This document shows positions 24,100-32,875 of a DNA stretch of 64,000 nt, piece by piece. How positions within the stretch are numbered: position 1 is the stretch's first letter; each line of letters begins with the position of its first letter. Source of the stretch: Tetzosporium hominis (GTDB lineage: Bacteria > Bacillota > Bacilli > Bacillales_A > Planococcaceae); assembly GCF_002265435.1 (NCBI RefSeq), contig NZ_NOKQ01000217.1:10-64009 (forward strand), in the 5' to 3' direction. The notes below the pieces were generated by a model. It saw only the letters and a list, made by a program, of their open reading frames with translations. It was not told the DNA's origin and did not search any database. The translations under genes were made by a program, and so were the position numbers.

Positions 24100-24731
24100 T
24101 CTTTAATCTTCAGACCCATCAGGCTTGCAAACAGCAGCGCTTGGTGGGTCGAAACCGTTGCTCCTCGCAAATCCTCAAGCTCCACTTTGATAATTTCAAA
24201 AGAATTACTACTCAAATCGATATCTTTTAATTTTGTTTCCTCGAATGTCACATCTTCCATTGAGCAATTCACAATAGTCACGTCATCGAACGTCGCTTTA
24301 TAAAAATGAGCGAAGTCCAGTTTGATACTCTCTAATACAGAATTCTTGAGAGTTGTATTGCTGAACAATGCATAAGGCATCGCTCCAGTATCAAAGCGCA
24401 CATCATACAGTCTCGATTCACTAAAGTCGATTCCGGTCATTCGGCAGTTAACGAATTCGACGCGATTAAAGGATCCTTTGGTCAGCGTCACATTGGAGAA
24501 ATCGCAATTCTCGAAGCGACAGTCCGTCCAATCGGCTTGTATGAATTCACTGTCTGTGAAGCTACAGTTTTTGAACAGGCTGTTCTGGATTCGAAGTCTC
24601 GGGTACTTTTCTTCAATCAAGTTCTCATCTGAGAGTTCGACGTGGAGAATTTCAGGGTCTTCGTGTAAGGGAATAGCTGCAAGAGTCGTTTCTAAAAGAG
24701 TTCCAGCGAATCGTGGAGCTTGTGTGGCCAT
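24096..24731 (-). CDS. Pentapeptide-repeat protein
   Basis: A protein of 211 residues. From about residue 45 to 190 it follows the A(D/N)LxX pentapeptide rhythm: CSFTDSEF, CRFENCDFSNVTL, FNRVEFVNCRMTGIDFSESRL, FDDVTIVNCSMEDVTFEETKL. The fold is a right-handed quadrilateral helix. Some relatives (Qnr, MfpA) mimic DNA and protect gyrase, but the repeats alone do not show that role here. It starts at an ATG behind TGAGATGAG and stands as a single gene. Confidence 0.85.
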   Translation of the reverse strand: MATQAPRFAGTLLETTLAAIPLHEDPEILHVELSDENLIEEKYPRLRIQNSLFKNCSFTDSEFIQADWTDCRFENCDFSNVTLTKGSFNRVEFVNCRMTGIDFSESRLYDVRFDTGAMPYALFSNTTLKNSVLESIKLDFAHFYKATFDDVTIVNCSMEDVTFEETKLKDIDLSSNSFEIIKVELEDLRGATVSTHQALLFASLMGLKIKD

Positions 24732-24786
24732 AATCTCATCTCATTTCATATCGTTTTTCTCAGAGTAGCATAGGTGGCGGGGGATT

Positions 24787-24895
24787 CGCGACAAGTTTTA
24801 GACGAATCGCGCCAAGTTTGGGACGGTTCACGACAACCTTTAGGCGAATCACGACAACCTTAATATCAATCACGACAACCTCTTCGGATCAAATC
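24787..24895. repeat. 21-bp periodic array, block 1
   Basis: The motif C(A/G)CG(A/C)CAA begins at 24787, 24808, 24829, 24850 and 24871, exactly 21 bases apart. The rest of each unit is variable (about ...TTTxGGACGAAT). There are five units. No gene is present. Confidence 0.8.
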
Positions 24896-24931
24896 GACCC
24901 TTAACCTGATTCCGCTAATGATGGACGAATC

Positions 24932-25105
24932 GTATGATGAAAATATGGACTCGTGCCACGAGAAGAGAGAATTGTGCCAGCACAGGACGAATCGTGCCAC
25001 GAAAGTATGGACTCGTGCCACGAGAAGAGTGAATCGTGCCAGCACCGGACGAATCGTGCCATGAAAATATGGACTCATGCCACGAGAAGAGTGAATCGTG
25101 CCAAC
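24932..25105. repeat. 21-bp periodic array, block 2 with 62-bp higher-order unit
   Basis: The motif (C/A)GTGCCA or a variant recurs at 24953, 24974, 24994, 25015, 25036, 25056, 25077 and 25098. The spacings are 21, 20, 21, 21, 20, 21 and 21. Three subunits (ending ATGAAAATATG, ACGAGAAGAGT and AGCACCGGAC) recur in order, giving a 62-base super-unit present about 2.7 times. A degenerate first unit lies at 24932. Confidence 0.85.
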
Positions 25106-25189
25106 AAAATTCCAATATAAGCAATTATCTTGAATTCGAGATAATTTAGGATTATACTTAACTCAACAGAACAGGAGAGGAAGAAAAGT

Positions 25190-26125
25190 ATGAAAAAACA
25201 AACAGCGGGCATTCACCACATCACAGCAATCGTCGGGCATCCACAAGAGAATGTTGACTTCTACGCAGGCGTCTTAGGACTTCGTTTAGTGAAACAGACT
25301 GTAAACTTCGACGACCCCGGAACGTACCATCTCTACTTTGGAAATGATGGCGGCCGACCTGGATCCATCATCACGTTCTTTCCGTGGGTAGGGGCGTACC
25401 AAGGGCAGATTGGAGATGGGCAGGTCGGCGTGACAAGCTATGCGATTCCGGCAGGCAGCATGCCGTTCTGGGTAAATCGCTTGGCAACACAGGCGATTTC
25501 ATTCAAAAAAGCGAATCGCTTTAACGAAACCGTCCTACAATTTGACGATCCGCACGGACTTCACATCGAACTAGTTGAGCGAGAAGAAGGGGAGCAAAAC
25601 GACTGGACCTTTGGTTCTGTAACTCCGGAAGTCGCCATAAAAGGATTTGCTGGAGCTACACTCTACTCGACGAACCCAATCGCTACAGAGAGAACGCTGA
25701 CAGAGGTCATGGGACTTGAAAAAATAGCAGAAGAAGGAGACTACATTCGCTTCCGTTCTTCCGCTTCCATCGGCAATACAGTCGATTTGAAAATGGTAAC
25801 GGGTAAAGTGGGCAAGATGGGTGTCGGAACAGTTCACCATATCGCTTGGCGTGCAAAAGATGCAGAAGATCATCAAGACTGGCAGCGTTATGTCTATGAC
25901 AAAGGCGAGCAAGTGACAGAAATCAAAGACCGTCAATACTTCGATGCAATCTACTTCAGAGAAGCAGGCGAGATCTTATTTGAGATTGCTACAGATCCAC
26001 CAGGCTTTGCTCATGACGAATCTCAAGCGACAATGGGAGAACAATTGATGCTTCCTGCTCATTACGAGCAATACCGTACTCAAATCGAACAGCGCCTGAT
26101 TCCAATTCGCATCCCACAGGCCTAA
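25190..26125 (+). CDS. Ring-cleaving dioxygenase of the VOC family (MhqO-like)
   Basis: A protein of 311 residues built of paired VOC (glyoxalase/dioxygenase) modules. It begins with GIHHITAIVGHPQENVDFYAGVLGLRLVKQTVNFDD, has a second module from about 155, and the metal-site His in VHHIAWR (about 214-220) and Glu in GEILFEIATDPPGF. This matches the YdfO/MhqO group of B. subtilis, which removes quinones and catechols and is induced by MhqR. No regulator gene is adjacent here. The start follows GAGAGGAAG. The gene stands alone between the 21-bp array and a terminator. Confidence 0.88.
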   Translation: MKKQTAGIHHITAIVGHPQENVDFYAGVLGLRLVKQTVNFDDPGTYHLYFGNDGGRPGSIITFFPWVGAYQGQIGDGQVGVTSYAIPAGSMPFWVNRLATQAISFKKANRFNETVLQFDDPHGLHIELVEREEGEQNDWTFGSVTPEVAIKGFAGATLYSTNPIATERTLTEVMGLEKIAEEGDYIRFRSSASIGNTVDLKMVTGKVGKMGVGTVHHIAWRAKDAEDHQDWQRYVYDKGEQVTEIKDRQYFDAIYFREAGEILFEIATDPPGFAHDESQATMGEQLMLPAHYEQYRTQIEQRLIPIRIPQA

Positions 26126-26130
26126 TAAAA

Positions 26131-26176
26131 AACCTATCTTCCTGAGCAAGTACTCAATGGAAGATAGGTTTTGTTT
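26131..26176. terminator. Bidirectional terminator
   Basis: AACCTATCTTCC and GGAAGATAGGTT form a 12-bp stem between convergent genes, with A and T runs on the outer sides. Confidence 0.85.
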
Positions 26177-26845
26177 TTATAGTGCGAGTAATTTCACTTT
26201 ATCAGTAGCTTGTAATTCAGCAATCATCTCATGCCAAGCTTGTGGCTTCTCGCTTAGAATTCCGTAATACATTGTTAAAAAGTCTGCAATCGCTTCGCCG
26301 GAAAGAGCCTCTGTCTCAACAAGTGGTAAGAAACAGAAATCAAGTTCGGTTACGGCGTCGCCTTCATTTGTCCAAGAAGGATGGACATAAGAGAAATCGA
26401 GACGTTTGAAGCCGAGGTGAGCTAGAACTTCACGACGGACAAATGGATTCATGGCTTGCAGGCCGCCAAAGTCATGGCGAGCTGCACGGTACGGGTCATA
26501 GATTTCGGCGAATACACCTTGTAACTGAATCCCATGCTCTTTTGAAAGTTGTTGTAAATCTTCGTTACGCTTTTGAGCTAAGAATGGGCCAACCCCCATA
26601 CCTTCCTTACCAATCAACGTGAAATCGGTCATCGAAAGTTTGCGGTCTGGATAGAAGCGGTATTCTGTAGCACCGACCACTTCATCTCCTTCAACAGCGA
26701 CGAACATCCGAATGGTTGGGTCTTGTAGTGGACCTTCCCACAGAGAAAATTCTAGAACCTCTTCTGCAGGGAAGACGTCTTGCATTAATTTATGCATCTT
26801 AGGAAATAACGGATCGTTGATTCCAGTGATTTGTACATAGTTCAT
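26177..26845 (-). CDS. GNAT-type N-acetyltransferase
   Basis: A protein of 222 residues with an acetyltransferase fold: MFVAVEGDEVVGATEYRFYP, a strand-turn with KEGMGVGPFLAQKRNEDL in the acetyl-CoA-binding position, and later GFKRLDFSYVHPSW. The substrate is unknown. It lies 24 bases downstream of a nitrilase gene on the same strand, so the two probably form an operon and act in one small-molecule route. Confidence 0.75.
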   Translation of the reverse strand: MNYVQITGINDPLFPKMHKLMQDVFPAEEVLEFSLWEGPLQDPTIRMFVAVEGDEVVGATEYRFYPDRKLSMTDFTLIGKEGMGVGPFLAQKRNEDLQQLSKEHGIQLQGVFAEIYDPYRAARHDFGGLQAMNPFVRREVLAHLGFKRLDFSYVHPSWTNEGDAVTELDFCFLPLVETEALSGEAIADFLTMYYGILSEKPQAWHEMIAELQATDKVKLLAL

Positions 26846-26869
26846 TCTACTTCACTCCTAGTCTCCAAA

Positions 26870-27787
26870 TTAAACGCGCACGCTGCGATCGGCTTTTAAC
26901 CATTCTGGTGTTGGCAATGTTTCTGTTTCGACTTTCCCGAGGTCCGGATACAAGTCAAAGCGACGGTCTCTCCATGTGGTCACAGAACCGTGTTCACGGA
27001 CTTCATAAAGTAGAGAGAGGTCCAGGTCCGCTGTGATGACCATGTCATTGTTGATTTCGCCTTTGACTAGAATGCCGTCTTGAGGGAAGGGAACGTCGTT
27101 TGGTGTGATGACTGCAGCCTCACCAAAGTTGCCACGCATGAAATCTACGGTTGGAAGAGAGCCGACTGTTCCTGTTGTGACAACATAGATTTGATTTTCA
27201 ATCGTCCGTGCATGACTTGTGTAGCGAACTCGGTTGAAGCCGTGACGGTCGTCTGTACACGAAGGAGAGAAGACAACGTCTGCTCCCATACCACGAGCCA
27301 TGCGAACGACTTCAGGGAACTCGATATCGTAGCAAGTAATCATCGCAATCTTGCCTTTTGGCGTTTCAAAGATACGAAGAGACTCACCTGGTGTGATGCC
27401 CCATTCTTCAACTTCTGTTGGTGTTAGATGAAGTTTCGCTTGCTCGCCGATATGACCATCTGGCGAAAAGAGGTGCGCCACATTATAGAGCTTGTCGCCT
27501 TTTTGTGTCACATGTGTTCCGCCAATAATGTAGACCCCATGCTCGACTGCTAAGTTAGAGAACAGCTCGCGGTATGCGTCTGTATAAAGTGCCAGGTTTT
27601 GGATCGGTTGGCCTTGACCCGTCTCTGAAATCGACAACAACTGGGTCGTCACGAACTCAGGGAATAAGATGAACTCTGTATTGAATTCAGCCGCTGTTTT
27701 GACATAGTGCGTCACTTGGTCAGCAAACTGTTGAAAGTTTTGGATGGTGTGAAGATGATATTGAACAGCAGAAACCCGAAGTTTCAT
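26870..27787 (-). CDS. Carbon-nitrogen hydrolase (nitrilase superfamily)
   Basis: A protein of 305 residues with the complete catalytic set: Glu44 in LFPEFV, Lys118 in EQAKLHLTPTE and Cys152 in MITCYDIEFPE. It hydrolyses an amide or nitrile; the substrate cannot be told from the sequence. The ATG at 27787 has AGGGGG upstream and places the first strand (LRVSAVQY) correctly, unlike an ATG 24 codons earlier. The neighbouring acetyltransferase gene follows on the same strand. Confidence 0.9.
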   Translation of the reverse strand: MKLRVSAVQYHLHTIQNFQQFADQVTHYVKTAAEFNTEFILFPEFVTTQLLSISETGQGQPIQNLALYTDAYRELFSNLAVEHGVYIIGGTHVTQKGDKLYNVAHLFSPDGHIGEQAKLHLTPTEVEEWGITPGESLRIFETPKGKIAMITCYDIEFPEVVRMARGMGADVVFSPSCTDDRHGFNRVRYTSHARTIENQIYVVTTGTVGSLPTVDFMRGNFGEAAVITPNDVPFPQDGILVKGEINNDMVITADLDLSLLYEVREHGSVTTWRDRRFDLYPDLGKVETETLPTPEWLKADRSVRV

Positions 27788-27947
27788 GATGAAAAACCCC
27801 CTTGTACAAGTGTTTCGCTCGGAAAGCGCAATGAGAAAAGAATACCATAATTGCATCATTTGTAAATCAAAAAAACTTGAAATTTCTAAGACATTTTTGG
27901 AAGCTTTCGGTATGCTTGAAGAAAAGAGTTTAGAGGAGGTTCAGCAA

Positions 27948-28655
27948 ATGGAATTTCAACAAGTCATGAAAGAACTCGAGACACTTGGTACGGAACGAAC
28001 GAAAAAGCTTTACTTAGGAAATGGAGCACAAGAACCACTTTTCGGAGTGGCTACAGGTGCGATGAAGCCGATGGCCAAAGCCATCAAACGCAATCAACCT
28101 CTAGCAGAAGAACTATACGCGACGGGTAACTACGATGCGATGTACTTTGCTGGAGTTATTGCCGACCCAGAAGCGATGACTGAAGAAGACTTTGACCGAT
28201 GGATCGAGGCTGCTTATTTCTATATGCTATCGGATTATGTGGTGGCCGTCACATTATCCGAAGCTCCTATCGCACAGCAAGTGGCAGACCGCTGGATTGA
28301 AAGTGGTGAAGAGCTAAAGCGCTCGGCAGGGTGGAGCACCTATTGCTGGCTCCTCGGTAACCGCAAAGACGAAGAATTCGATTTAGCGAAGATCCATCGA
28401 CTGCTCGATCTTGTGAAAATGACGATTCATTCGGCTCCCCCACGAGCGCAGTCTTCGATGAACAACTTTGTGTACACTGTTGCCATTTCGTTCTTGCCTC
28501 TTCATGAGAAAGCTATTGAGACCGCAAGAGAAATCGGCCAAATCGAGATGGAGCGACTTGGTAAAAAACCGGCTGTTCTAGATGCTACTGCTTCTATTGA
28601 AAAGTGGATGAGTCGTGGAAAGCTAGGATTTAAAAGGCGCTATGTGCGTTGTTAA
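27948..28655 (+). CDS. DNA alkylation repair protein (AlkD-like HEAT repeats)
   Basis: A protein of 235 residues. It opens with MEFQQVMKELETLGTERTKK and GAQEPLFGVATGAMKPMAK, the signature of AlkD-like glycosylases made of helical HEAT-like repeats. Such enzymes remove positively charged alkylated bases without base flipping. The ATG at 27948 has AGAGGAGG eight bases upstream, so the long upstream extension, which overlaps the divergent nitrilase, is not real. The next gene follows after 10 bases. Confidence 0.85.
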   Translation: MEFQQVMKELETLGTERTKKLYLGNGAQEPLFGVATGAMKPMAKAIKRNQPLAEELYATGNYDAMYFAGVIADPEAMTEEDFDRWIEAAYFYMLSDYVVAVTLSEAPIAQQVADRWIESGEELKRSAGWSTYCWLLGNRKDEEFDLAKIHRLLDLVKMTIHSAPPRAQSSMNNFVYTVAISFLPLHEKAIETAREIGQIEMERLGKKPAVLDATASIEKWMSRGKLGFKRRYVRC

Positions 28656-28665
28656 GGAGGAACTC

Positions 28666-29628
28666 ATGCGAGAATTACTAAATAAAATCAAACAATTGTC
28701 TGAAGAGCAAAGTCAGGAAGCTCTCCAGTATCTCTATCTAACAAGTTTAGGGGAACCGATTCAACTAAGGGACGCATTAGAAGAAGTATTGAGTATTTTT
28801 ACAAAAAAACAACAGGAAAAAGTTACAGAGATTCATCTAGTATTCGGCCTAAGTGCTGGGGGAGGATTGACCATTGCTTTTCCAGAGGGAAAAGTGATTG
28901 CCCTAGGAGACAATTTGGCTATCGGGCCCCTTTCAGACATTCCAAGTCTTGAAGGTTTGAAAAGAAGAGAAGAATGGCTAGGAGGTATCCTCGATACGGA
29001 GGACTACCTGAGATTTTCTCTTCAATGGGAAAACGTTCTGCTTGCATTAGAAACTATACCAAGTACTTTTCCGATTTATATCTGGGCAGGAGAACACGCT
29101 GGAGAGCAGATAGCGAAACAGTTATTTGTGAAGTTACTAGCCGGAAAAGAAAACCCAATCTTCGTTATAGATTCAACGTGTGTCTATAGAAGGCTATTTG
29201 ATACGGCTGATACCCAAACCCTCTCGATATATACGGGTGAAATGTCGATTGATCAACTCAAAGAAATCAAATCATCGGGATTGTTTAAAGAGCTAACTAC
29301 AACGGAACGAAGAGATATCGAGAAGAATTGGGATCGATTTTCTCAGACGCAAAGCTACGTCCGCTTATTTGAGAATGGTGTGATTCAAGAATTTGATGAG
29401 ACGGCTCTCGATTCCTTCATAGTTGAAGTTGTAAAAGAACAAAGTAAGTATGATAGTTTTGTTAAAGCAGCGCGTATTGTAGGAGAAGTATACGGACGTA
29501 AAGGATATCAATTGGGAGATTCATTTATTGAATCACGTTTGTTACATCTTGTTATGGAAGGCATTCTAGAACTTCAAGGCTCTCCAAAAGAGATGGGTCG
29601 CTATAGCGTTCGACTGAAACACGTATAG
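28666..29628 (+). CDS. DUF1835/DUF3658 protein
   Basis: A protein of 320 residues. The middle part (VTEIHLVFGLSAGGGLTIAF, IALGDNLAIGPLSDI) matches DUF1835. The end (YQLGDSFIESRLLHLVMEGILELQG, MGRYSVRLK) matches DUF3658. Proteins of this layout are common in Bacillales and their function is not known. The ATG follows AAGGAGGAACTC and is chosen over an ATG eight codons upstream. It is likely co-transcribed with the alkylation repair gene. Confidence 0.8.
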   Translation: MRELLNKIKQLSEEQSQEALQYLYLTSLGEPIQLRDALEEVLSIFTKKQQEKVTEIHLVFGLSAGGGLTIAFPEGKVIALGDNLAIGPLSDIPSLEGLKRREEWLGGILDTEDYLRFSLQWENVLLALETIPSTFPIYIWAGEHAGEQIAKQLFVKLLAGKENPIFVIDSTCVYRRLFDTADTQTLSIYTGEMSIDQLKEIKSSGLFKELTTTERRDIEKNWDRFSQTQSYVRLFENGVIQEFDETALDSFIVEVVKEQSKYDSFVKAARIVGEVYGRKGYQLGDSFIESRLLHLVMEGILELQGSPKEMGRYSVRLKHV

Positions 29629-29714
29629 ATTGACTGGATAAATTGGAAATTCCTGAAACTTCTCTACAAGTTTTTCGTATAATTAGAAAACACTTGTGGA
29701 GAGGATGGATTTCA

Positions 29715-29918
29715 ATGAAACAACAGGGATGTATGAAATGTGGGAGTACGAATGCTGCACAGAAAGAGGTGGCGACTACAGGAACGGGATTGTCGAAGAT
29801 GTTTGATATTCAACACAATCAATTTTTAGTCGTCTACTGCAAGAACTGTGGTTACTCGGAGTTCTACAACAAACAAGCAGCGCGAGGGTCGAACGTCCTC
29901 GATCTGTTTTTCGGATAA
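29715..29918 (+). CDS. Small zinc-ribbon protein
   Basis: A protein of 67 residues with CMKCGSTN near the start and CKNCGYSEFY near residue 43: two CxxC knuckles that bind one zinc ion. Such proteins (YpzJ-like) are thought to bind nucleic acid or protein partners. The ATG follows GGAGAGG. Confidence 0.8.
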   Translation: MKQQGCMKCGSTNAAQKEVATTGTGLSKMFDIQHNQFLVVYCKNCGYSEFYNKQAARGSNVLDLFFG

Positions 29919-29931
29919 GGGGGATGAATTC

Positions 29932-30321
29932 GTGTTGAACAGAAAACTCGAAGCCGCTGTATTGACTGTCATTCTCGGATTCTTTGTGATGCCGCTTGTA
30001 TTTACTACTTGGCAATCTGATTATTTCACAATCGGACTCGTGATTTCCATGTACGCTGCACCATTCGTTTTTTTAGGGGGAATACCGATTTCGTCCTTCA
30101 TTCAAAAGAGAGCTTCTCGTCCCCTTGCAGCAGCGGTGGGGCACGGTGTAGCAGGACTAATCATGAGTGCAGTATTTGGCGTCGTGACACAAGCGTCGCT
30201 TGATGTGTGGACACTTGCTCTGGTTTCGGGTGTATCGTACAGTCTGTTGTTTTTCGGAGTGGACTGGGTGCTTACTAATACCCAATTCTATAAAAAAAGT
30301 GACTCGGCGGTATATAAATGA
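29932..30321 (+). CDS. Four-helix membrane protein, unknown
   Basis: About 129 residues with helices near 8-26, 34-54, 66-86 and 93-112. The GTG at 29932 follows AAGGGGGATGAATTC and is preferred over an ATG lying inside the zinc-ribbon gene. The last bases overlap the next gene (ATGA), which indicates coupled translation. Confidence 0.65.
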   Translation: MLNRKLEAAVLTVILGFFVMPLVFTTWQSDYFTIGLVISMYAAPFVFLGGIPISSFIQKRASRPLAAAVGHGVAGLIMSAVFGVVTQASLDVWTLALVSGVSYSLLFFGVDWVLTNTQFYKKSDSAVYK

Positions 30322-30782
30322 GACCTTCAATTATAGCGATTCTAGTTTATAGTGTCACGGCGATTTTACTTTTCTTCTTGAGTGAGTATTTTTATCATGC
30401 TTCAGCTCCGTTCTTATTTTTCGGAATGCTGAGTAACTACTATCTTAATCCATATATTCTCGCCTTTCTTCTACTTGGAGGCTTACTATGGGCTTGGTGG
30501 AAGAGAGATTCTCGTTTTATTTGGAGGCATTATGGAATCATCGTTTCTTTTGCTTTGCTGATGATTGTGCTATTACCAGTTCTTCAACCGGAGTACACAT
30601 ATAGTGAAGCTGAAGATTTAGTAGAAAAGCAAACAGGCATTCATGTGTTAGCTGACGAGACATACTTGTTATGGGATAAAGACGTAATGGAGCGTGCAGC
30701 TTACCGGGTAGCAACGAATAACCCGGAAATAACGTACTTGGTGGATCCTGAAACTGGTGAAATAGGGGAGATGGGGCCGTGA
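30318..30782 (+). CDS. Membrane protein with C-terminal extracellular tail, unknown
   Basis: A protein of 154 residues with three membrane helices (about 5-22, 28-54 and 71-90). The soluble tail (EAEDLVEKQTGIHVLADE) resembles a small PepSY-like unit, ending in TYLVDPETGEIGEMGP. The PepSY likeness is only suggestive. The start overlaps the previous stop. Confidence 0.6.
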   Translation: MRPSIIAILVYSVTAILLFFLSEYFYHASAPFLFFGMLSNYYLNPYILAFLLLGGLLWAWWKRDSRFIWRHYGIIVSFALLMIVLLPVLQPEYTYSEAEDLVEKQTGIHVLADETYLLWDKDVMERAAYRVATNNPEITYLVDPETGEIGEMGP

Positions 30783-31021
30783 TGGGAGTCATTCGAGTAG
30801 TTAGCGGAGCCATAGCGATTTTAGCAGTGATTCTATACTGGACTTTAGATAATTCAATTTACTATACTGTGTTTCTTGGAGCCATGGTCTTTGTCTGGGG
30901 ATTCTCGGCATACGATGAGTGGAAAAATGAAAGGAAGTATTTAGCAGGCTTAATGATTATAGTGGCTGTAGCTGTCCTTATCATGTTTCTAGATTCAGAT
31001 TTTGTAAATGCTATTTTATAA
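30782..31021 (+). CDS. Small three-helix membrane protein
   Basis: A protein of 79 residues with helices near 3-20, 26-44 and 56-73. The ATG at 30782 overlaps the preceding TGA. It is the last of three short, overlapping membrane-protein genes, which probably work together. No family was recognised. Confidence 0.6.
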   Translation: MGVIRVVSGAIAILAVILYWTLDNSIYYTVFLGAMVFVWGFSAYDEWKNERKYLAGLMIIVAVAVLIMFLDSDFVNAIL

Positions 31022-31032
31022 GTGAGGGACCA

Positions 31033-31542
31033 ATGATTCGTTTAGCAGAAGTGAAAGATGCAGAAGCCATGCTGCACATTCAAAAAGAAGTTTTACAAGA
31101 AGACATCTATTTCGTCTCAACGTTTGGCGAATTCAAGCAGACAATTGAAGGACAACGCGAATGGATTCAGCAAAAACAAAACAATCCAAATGAACTTTTA
31201 ATTGTGGCTGAAGAAGTGGGTGAAGTGGCCGGCTGGTTGGTCTTCCAGACCGATGGCCGTTTCAAGACAAGGCATACGGGGAAATTTGGCGTCATGCTCC
31301 GAGACGAGAGTCGAGGTAAGGGACTGGGCACTGAACTTGTTCAGTATCTATTACAATGGGCTCAGCAACATCCGGAAATTGAGAAGGTATCTCTTTTCAC
31401 GTTTGCAACTAACACTCGAGCTATAGCTCTTTATGAAAAGTTAGGATTCGTCGAAGAAGGACGAAAGCTCAAAGAATACAAATTGGCGGACGGTACATAT
31501 GTTGATGACGTCATCATGAGTAAATTCGTGAAAGAAATCTGA
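31033..31542 (+). CDS. GNAT-type N-acetyltransferase
   Basis: A protein of 169 residues with the classical acetyl-CoA motif A: FGVMLRDESRGKGLGTELVQYL (R/QxxGxG/A at about 95-100). Motif B follows: NTRAIALYEKLGFVEEGRKLKEY. It is close to RimI/PhnO-like or spermidine acetyltransferase-like enzymes; the substrate is unknown. It is preceded by GAGGG. Confidence 0.88.
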   Translation: MIRLAEVKDAEAMLHIQKEVLQEDIYFVSTFGEFKQTIEGQREWIQQKQNNPNELLIVAEEVGEVAGWLVFQTDGRFKTRHTGKFGVMLRDESRGKGLGTELVQYLLQWAQQHPEIEKVSLFTFATNTRAIALYEKLGFVEEGRKLKEYKLADGTYVDDVIMSKFVKEI

Positions 31543-31582
31543 AAGCTTTATTCAACAAGGGATTTAGAAGGGGGCAACATAA

Positions 31583-31876
31583 TTGGATCAAAGCCACATA
31601 ATCACAGAGAGTGAAACAGAAAAGATTCTAGGAAATTATTTTAAGGATGGGCTTGATGGAAAAATCGAGACGATTCCCAGCAAAGAGAAGCGGAAGATTA
31701 TTCTCTTGCAGCATATCGTGAAAAGATTCGATCAAACAAAAAGGTATACGGAAAAAGAAATCAATGAAGTGTTAAAAGGGGTCCATGCAGATTATGTATC
31801 CTTGCGTCGCTATTTGATTGAATATGGATTTTTTGACCGCAACAACGACGGTTCTGAATACTGGATGAAACACTAA
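31583..31876 (+). CDS. DUF2087 domain protein
   Basis: A protein of 97 residues, almost all of it the DUF2087 winged-helix-like domain: KEKRKIILLQHIVKRFD, YTEKEINEVL, DYVSLRRYLIEYGFFDRN, YW. DUF2087 is often fused to ArsR-type regulators; here it stands alone. It starts with TTG behind GAAGGGGG. Confidence 0.82.
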   Translation: MDQSHIITESETEKILGNYFKDGLDGKIETIPSKEKRKIILLQHIVKRFDQTKRYTEKEINEVLKGVHADYVSLRRYLIEYGFFDRNNDGSEYWMKH

Positions 31877-32009
31877 AGCGTCAGGCACGAAGCCTGGTGC
31901 TTATTTATATTTAGGATAATTAATGAATAACCTTACCGGGCATATTAGTTACGAAACTTTTCTGTATTTCACACGTAAAAGATATATACATATCAAAGAG
32001 GTGGAAAAC

Positions 32010-32240
32010 GTGCAAAAACTATCCATAGTTATTGGAGTGCTAGCTCTCCTTAGCATCATCGCCAACTTTATTACAGAAAACCCCTATATCGGGATTCTCT
32101 CGACCTTATTAATCATGGCCCTATTTGCGGTCAATGCGTACATGGCACAAAACGAGAAGCGAAAAGGCGCGTTCTTGTTTTATATGTTTATTGTCATCCT
32201 AGGAGTCTTCGTATTGGGAATGGAAATCTCAGCATTATAG
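32010..32240 (+). CDS. Small membrane protein, unknown
   Basis: A protein of 76 residues with three hydrophobic helices (about 3-18, 25-42 and 55-72). The GTG at 32010 follows AAAGAGGTGG and is preferred over an upstream ATG with no ribosome binding site. A terminator follows. Confidence 0.6.
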   Translation: MQKLSIVIGVLALLSIIANFITENPYIGILSTLLIMALFAVNAYMAQNEKRKGAFLFYMFIVILGVFVLGMEISAL

Positions 32241-32251
32241 GTACCAGCTTG

Positions 32252-32274
32252 GGCGCTTAGTTGCGCCTTTTTAT
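32252..32274 (+). terminator. Terminator
   Basis: GGCGC and GCGCC with a 6-base loop, followed by TTTTTATTTTG. Confidence 0.75.
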
Positions 32275-32372
32275 TTTGTCTAATAGGAGGATTTAATTGT
32301 AAGAAAATTCTGTTCACATAATTCAAAAGTCATGATATACTCTACTTAATTTTAGTGGGGATGGGTGAACCT

Positions 32373-32729
32373 ATGCGACTACAATTCATTGTGTTCGGAG
32401 TTCTTATTACCTTAGTGTCAACTGTGTTGTGGGTATTTAGCCAAAACGTTTCAAGCGGTTATGTTGTAAAGACCGATGATGGATATGTGAAAGTAGTGCA
32501 GCTGCCTTTAGACCCTCTTTTTCCATTGACAGAAGAGCAGAAAGAAGAAGCTTTAAAAAAAGCGGCTCGCTCTAGAGACGGGCAACACTTTGCACTTCCC
32601 ATTGTGAACGAGAAATTGGGATCATCTTATAAGTTTGGAGAGCGTGTTCGTATTTATTGGCGAGGAGAGCCTATCTTGGATAAACGAAAGCAAGAATATG
32701 TAGAACAGACTTTGTTTATTATGCGGTGA
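32373..32729 (+). CDS. Membrane-anchored DUF3221-like protein
   Basis: A protein of 118 residues with an N-terminal anchor (about 4-22) and a small beta-rich extracellular domain (GYVVKTDDGYVKVVQ ... GERVRIYWRGEPI). The layout resembles the OB-like DUF3221 domain of Bacillus lipoproteins, but no lipobox cysteine is present. The ATG at 32373 follows GGGTG. The match to DUF3221 is moderate. Confidence 0.6.
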   Translation: MRLQFIVFGVLITLVSTVLWVFSQNVSSGYVVKTDDGYVKVVQLPLDPLFPLTEEQKEEALKKAARSRDGQHFALPIVNEKLGSSYKFGERVRIYWRGEPILDKRKQEYVEQTLFIMR

Positions 32730-32734
32730 AGTTC

Positions 32735-32770
32735 AAAGGCCAACTCGATGTTAGGGGGAAGGCCTTTTCT
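32735..32770 (+). terminator. Terminator
   Basis: AAAGGCC and GGCCTTT pair across a 19-base loop, followed by TCTCTTTT. Confidence 0.65.
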
Positions 32771-32875
32771 CTTTTACCAGGAAAATATCTTAAGACGAAA
32801 GTAAAATAGAAAATTTCCGTTGGTACCTGTGGAAAAAATACAATCAAAGTATACTGAAGAAAAGGGGGAGTCGTA

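Noticed and set aside
24787-25105. CRISPR array
   Set aside because: The units are about 21 bases with only 6-8 constant bases and no unique spacers of 30 bases or more, and no cas genes are near.
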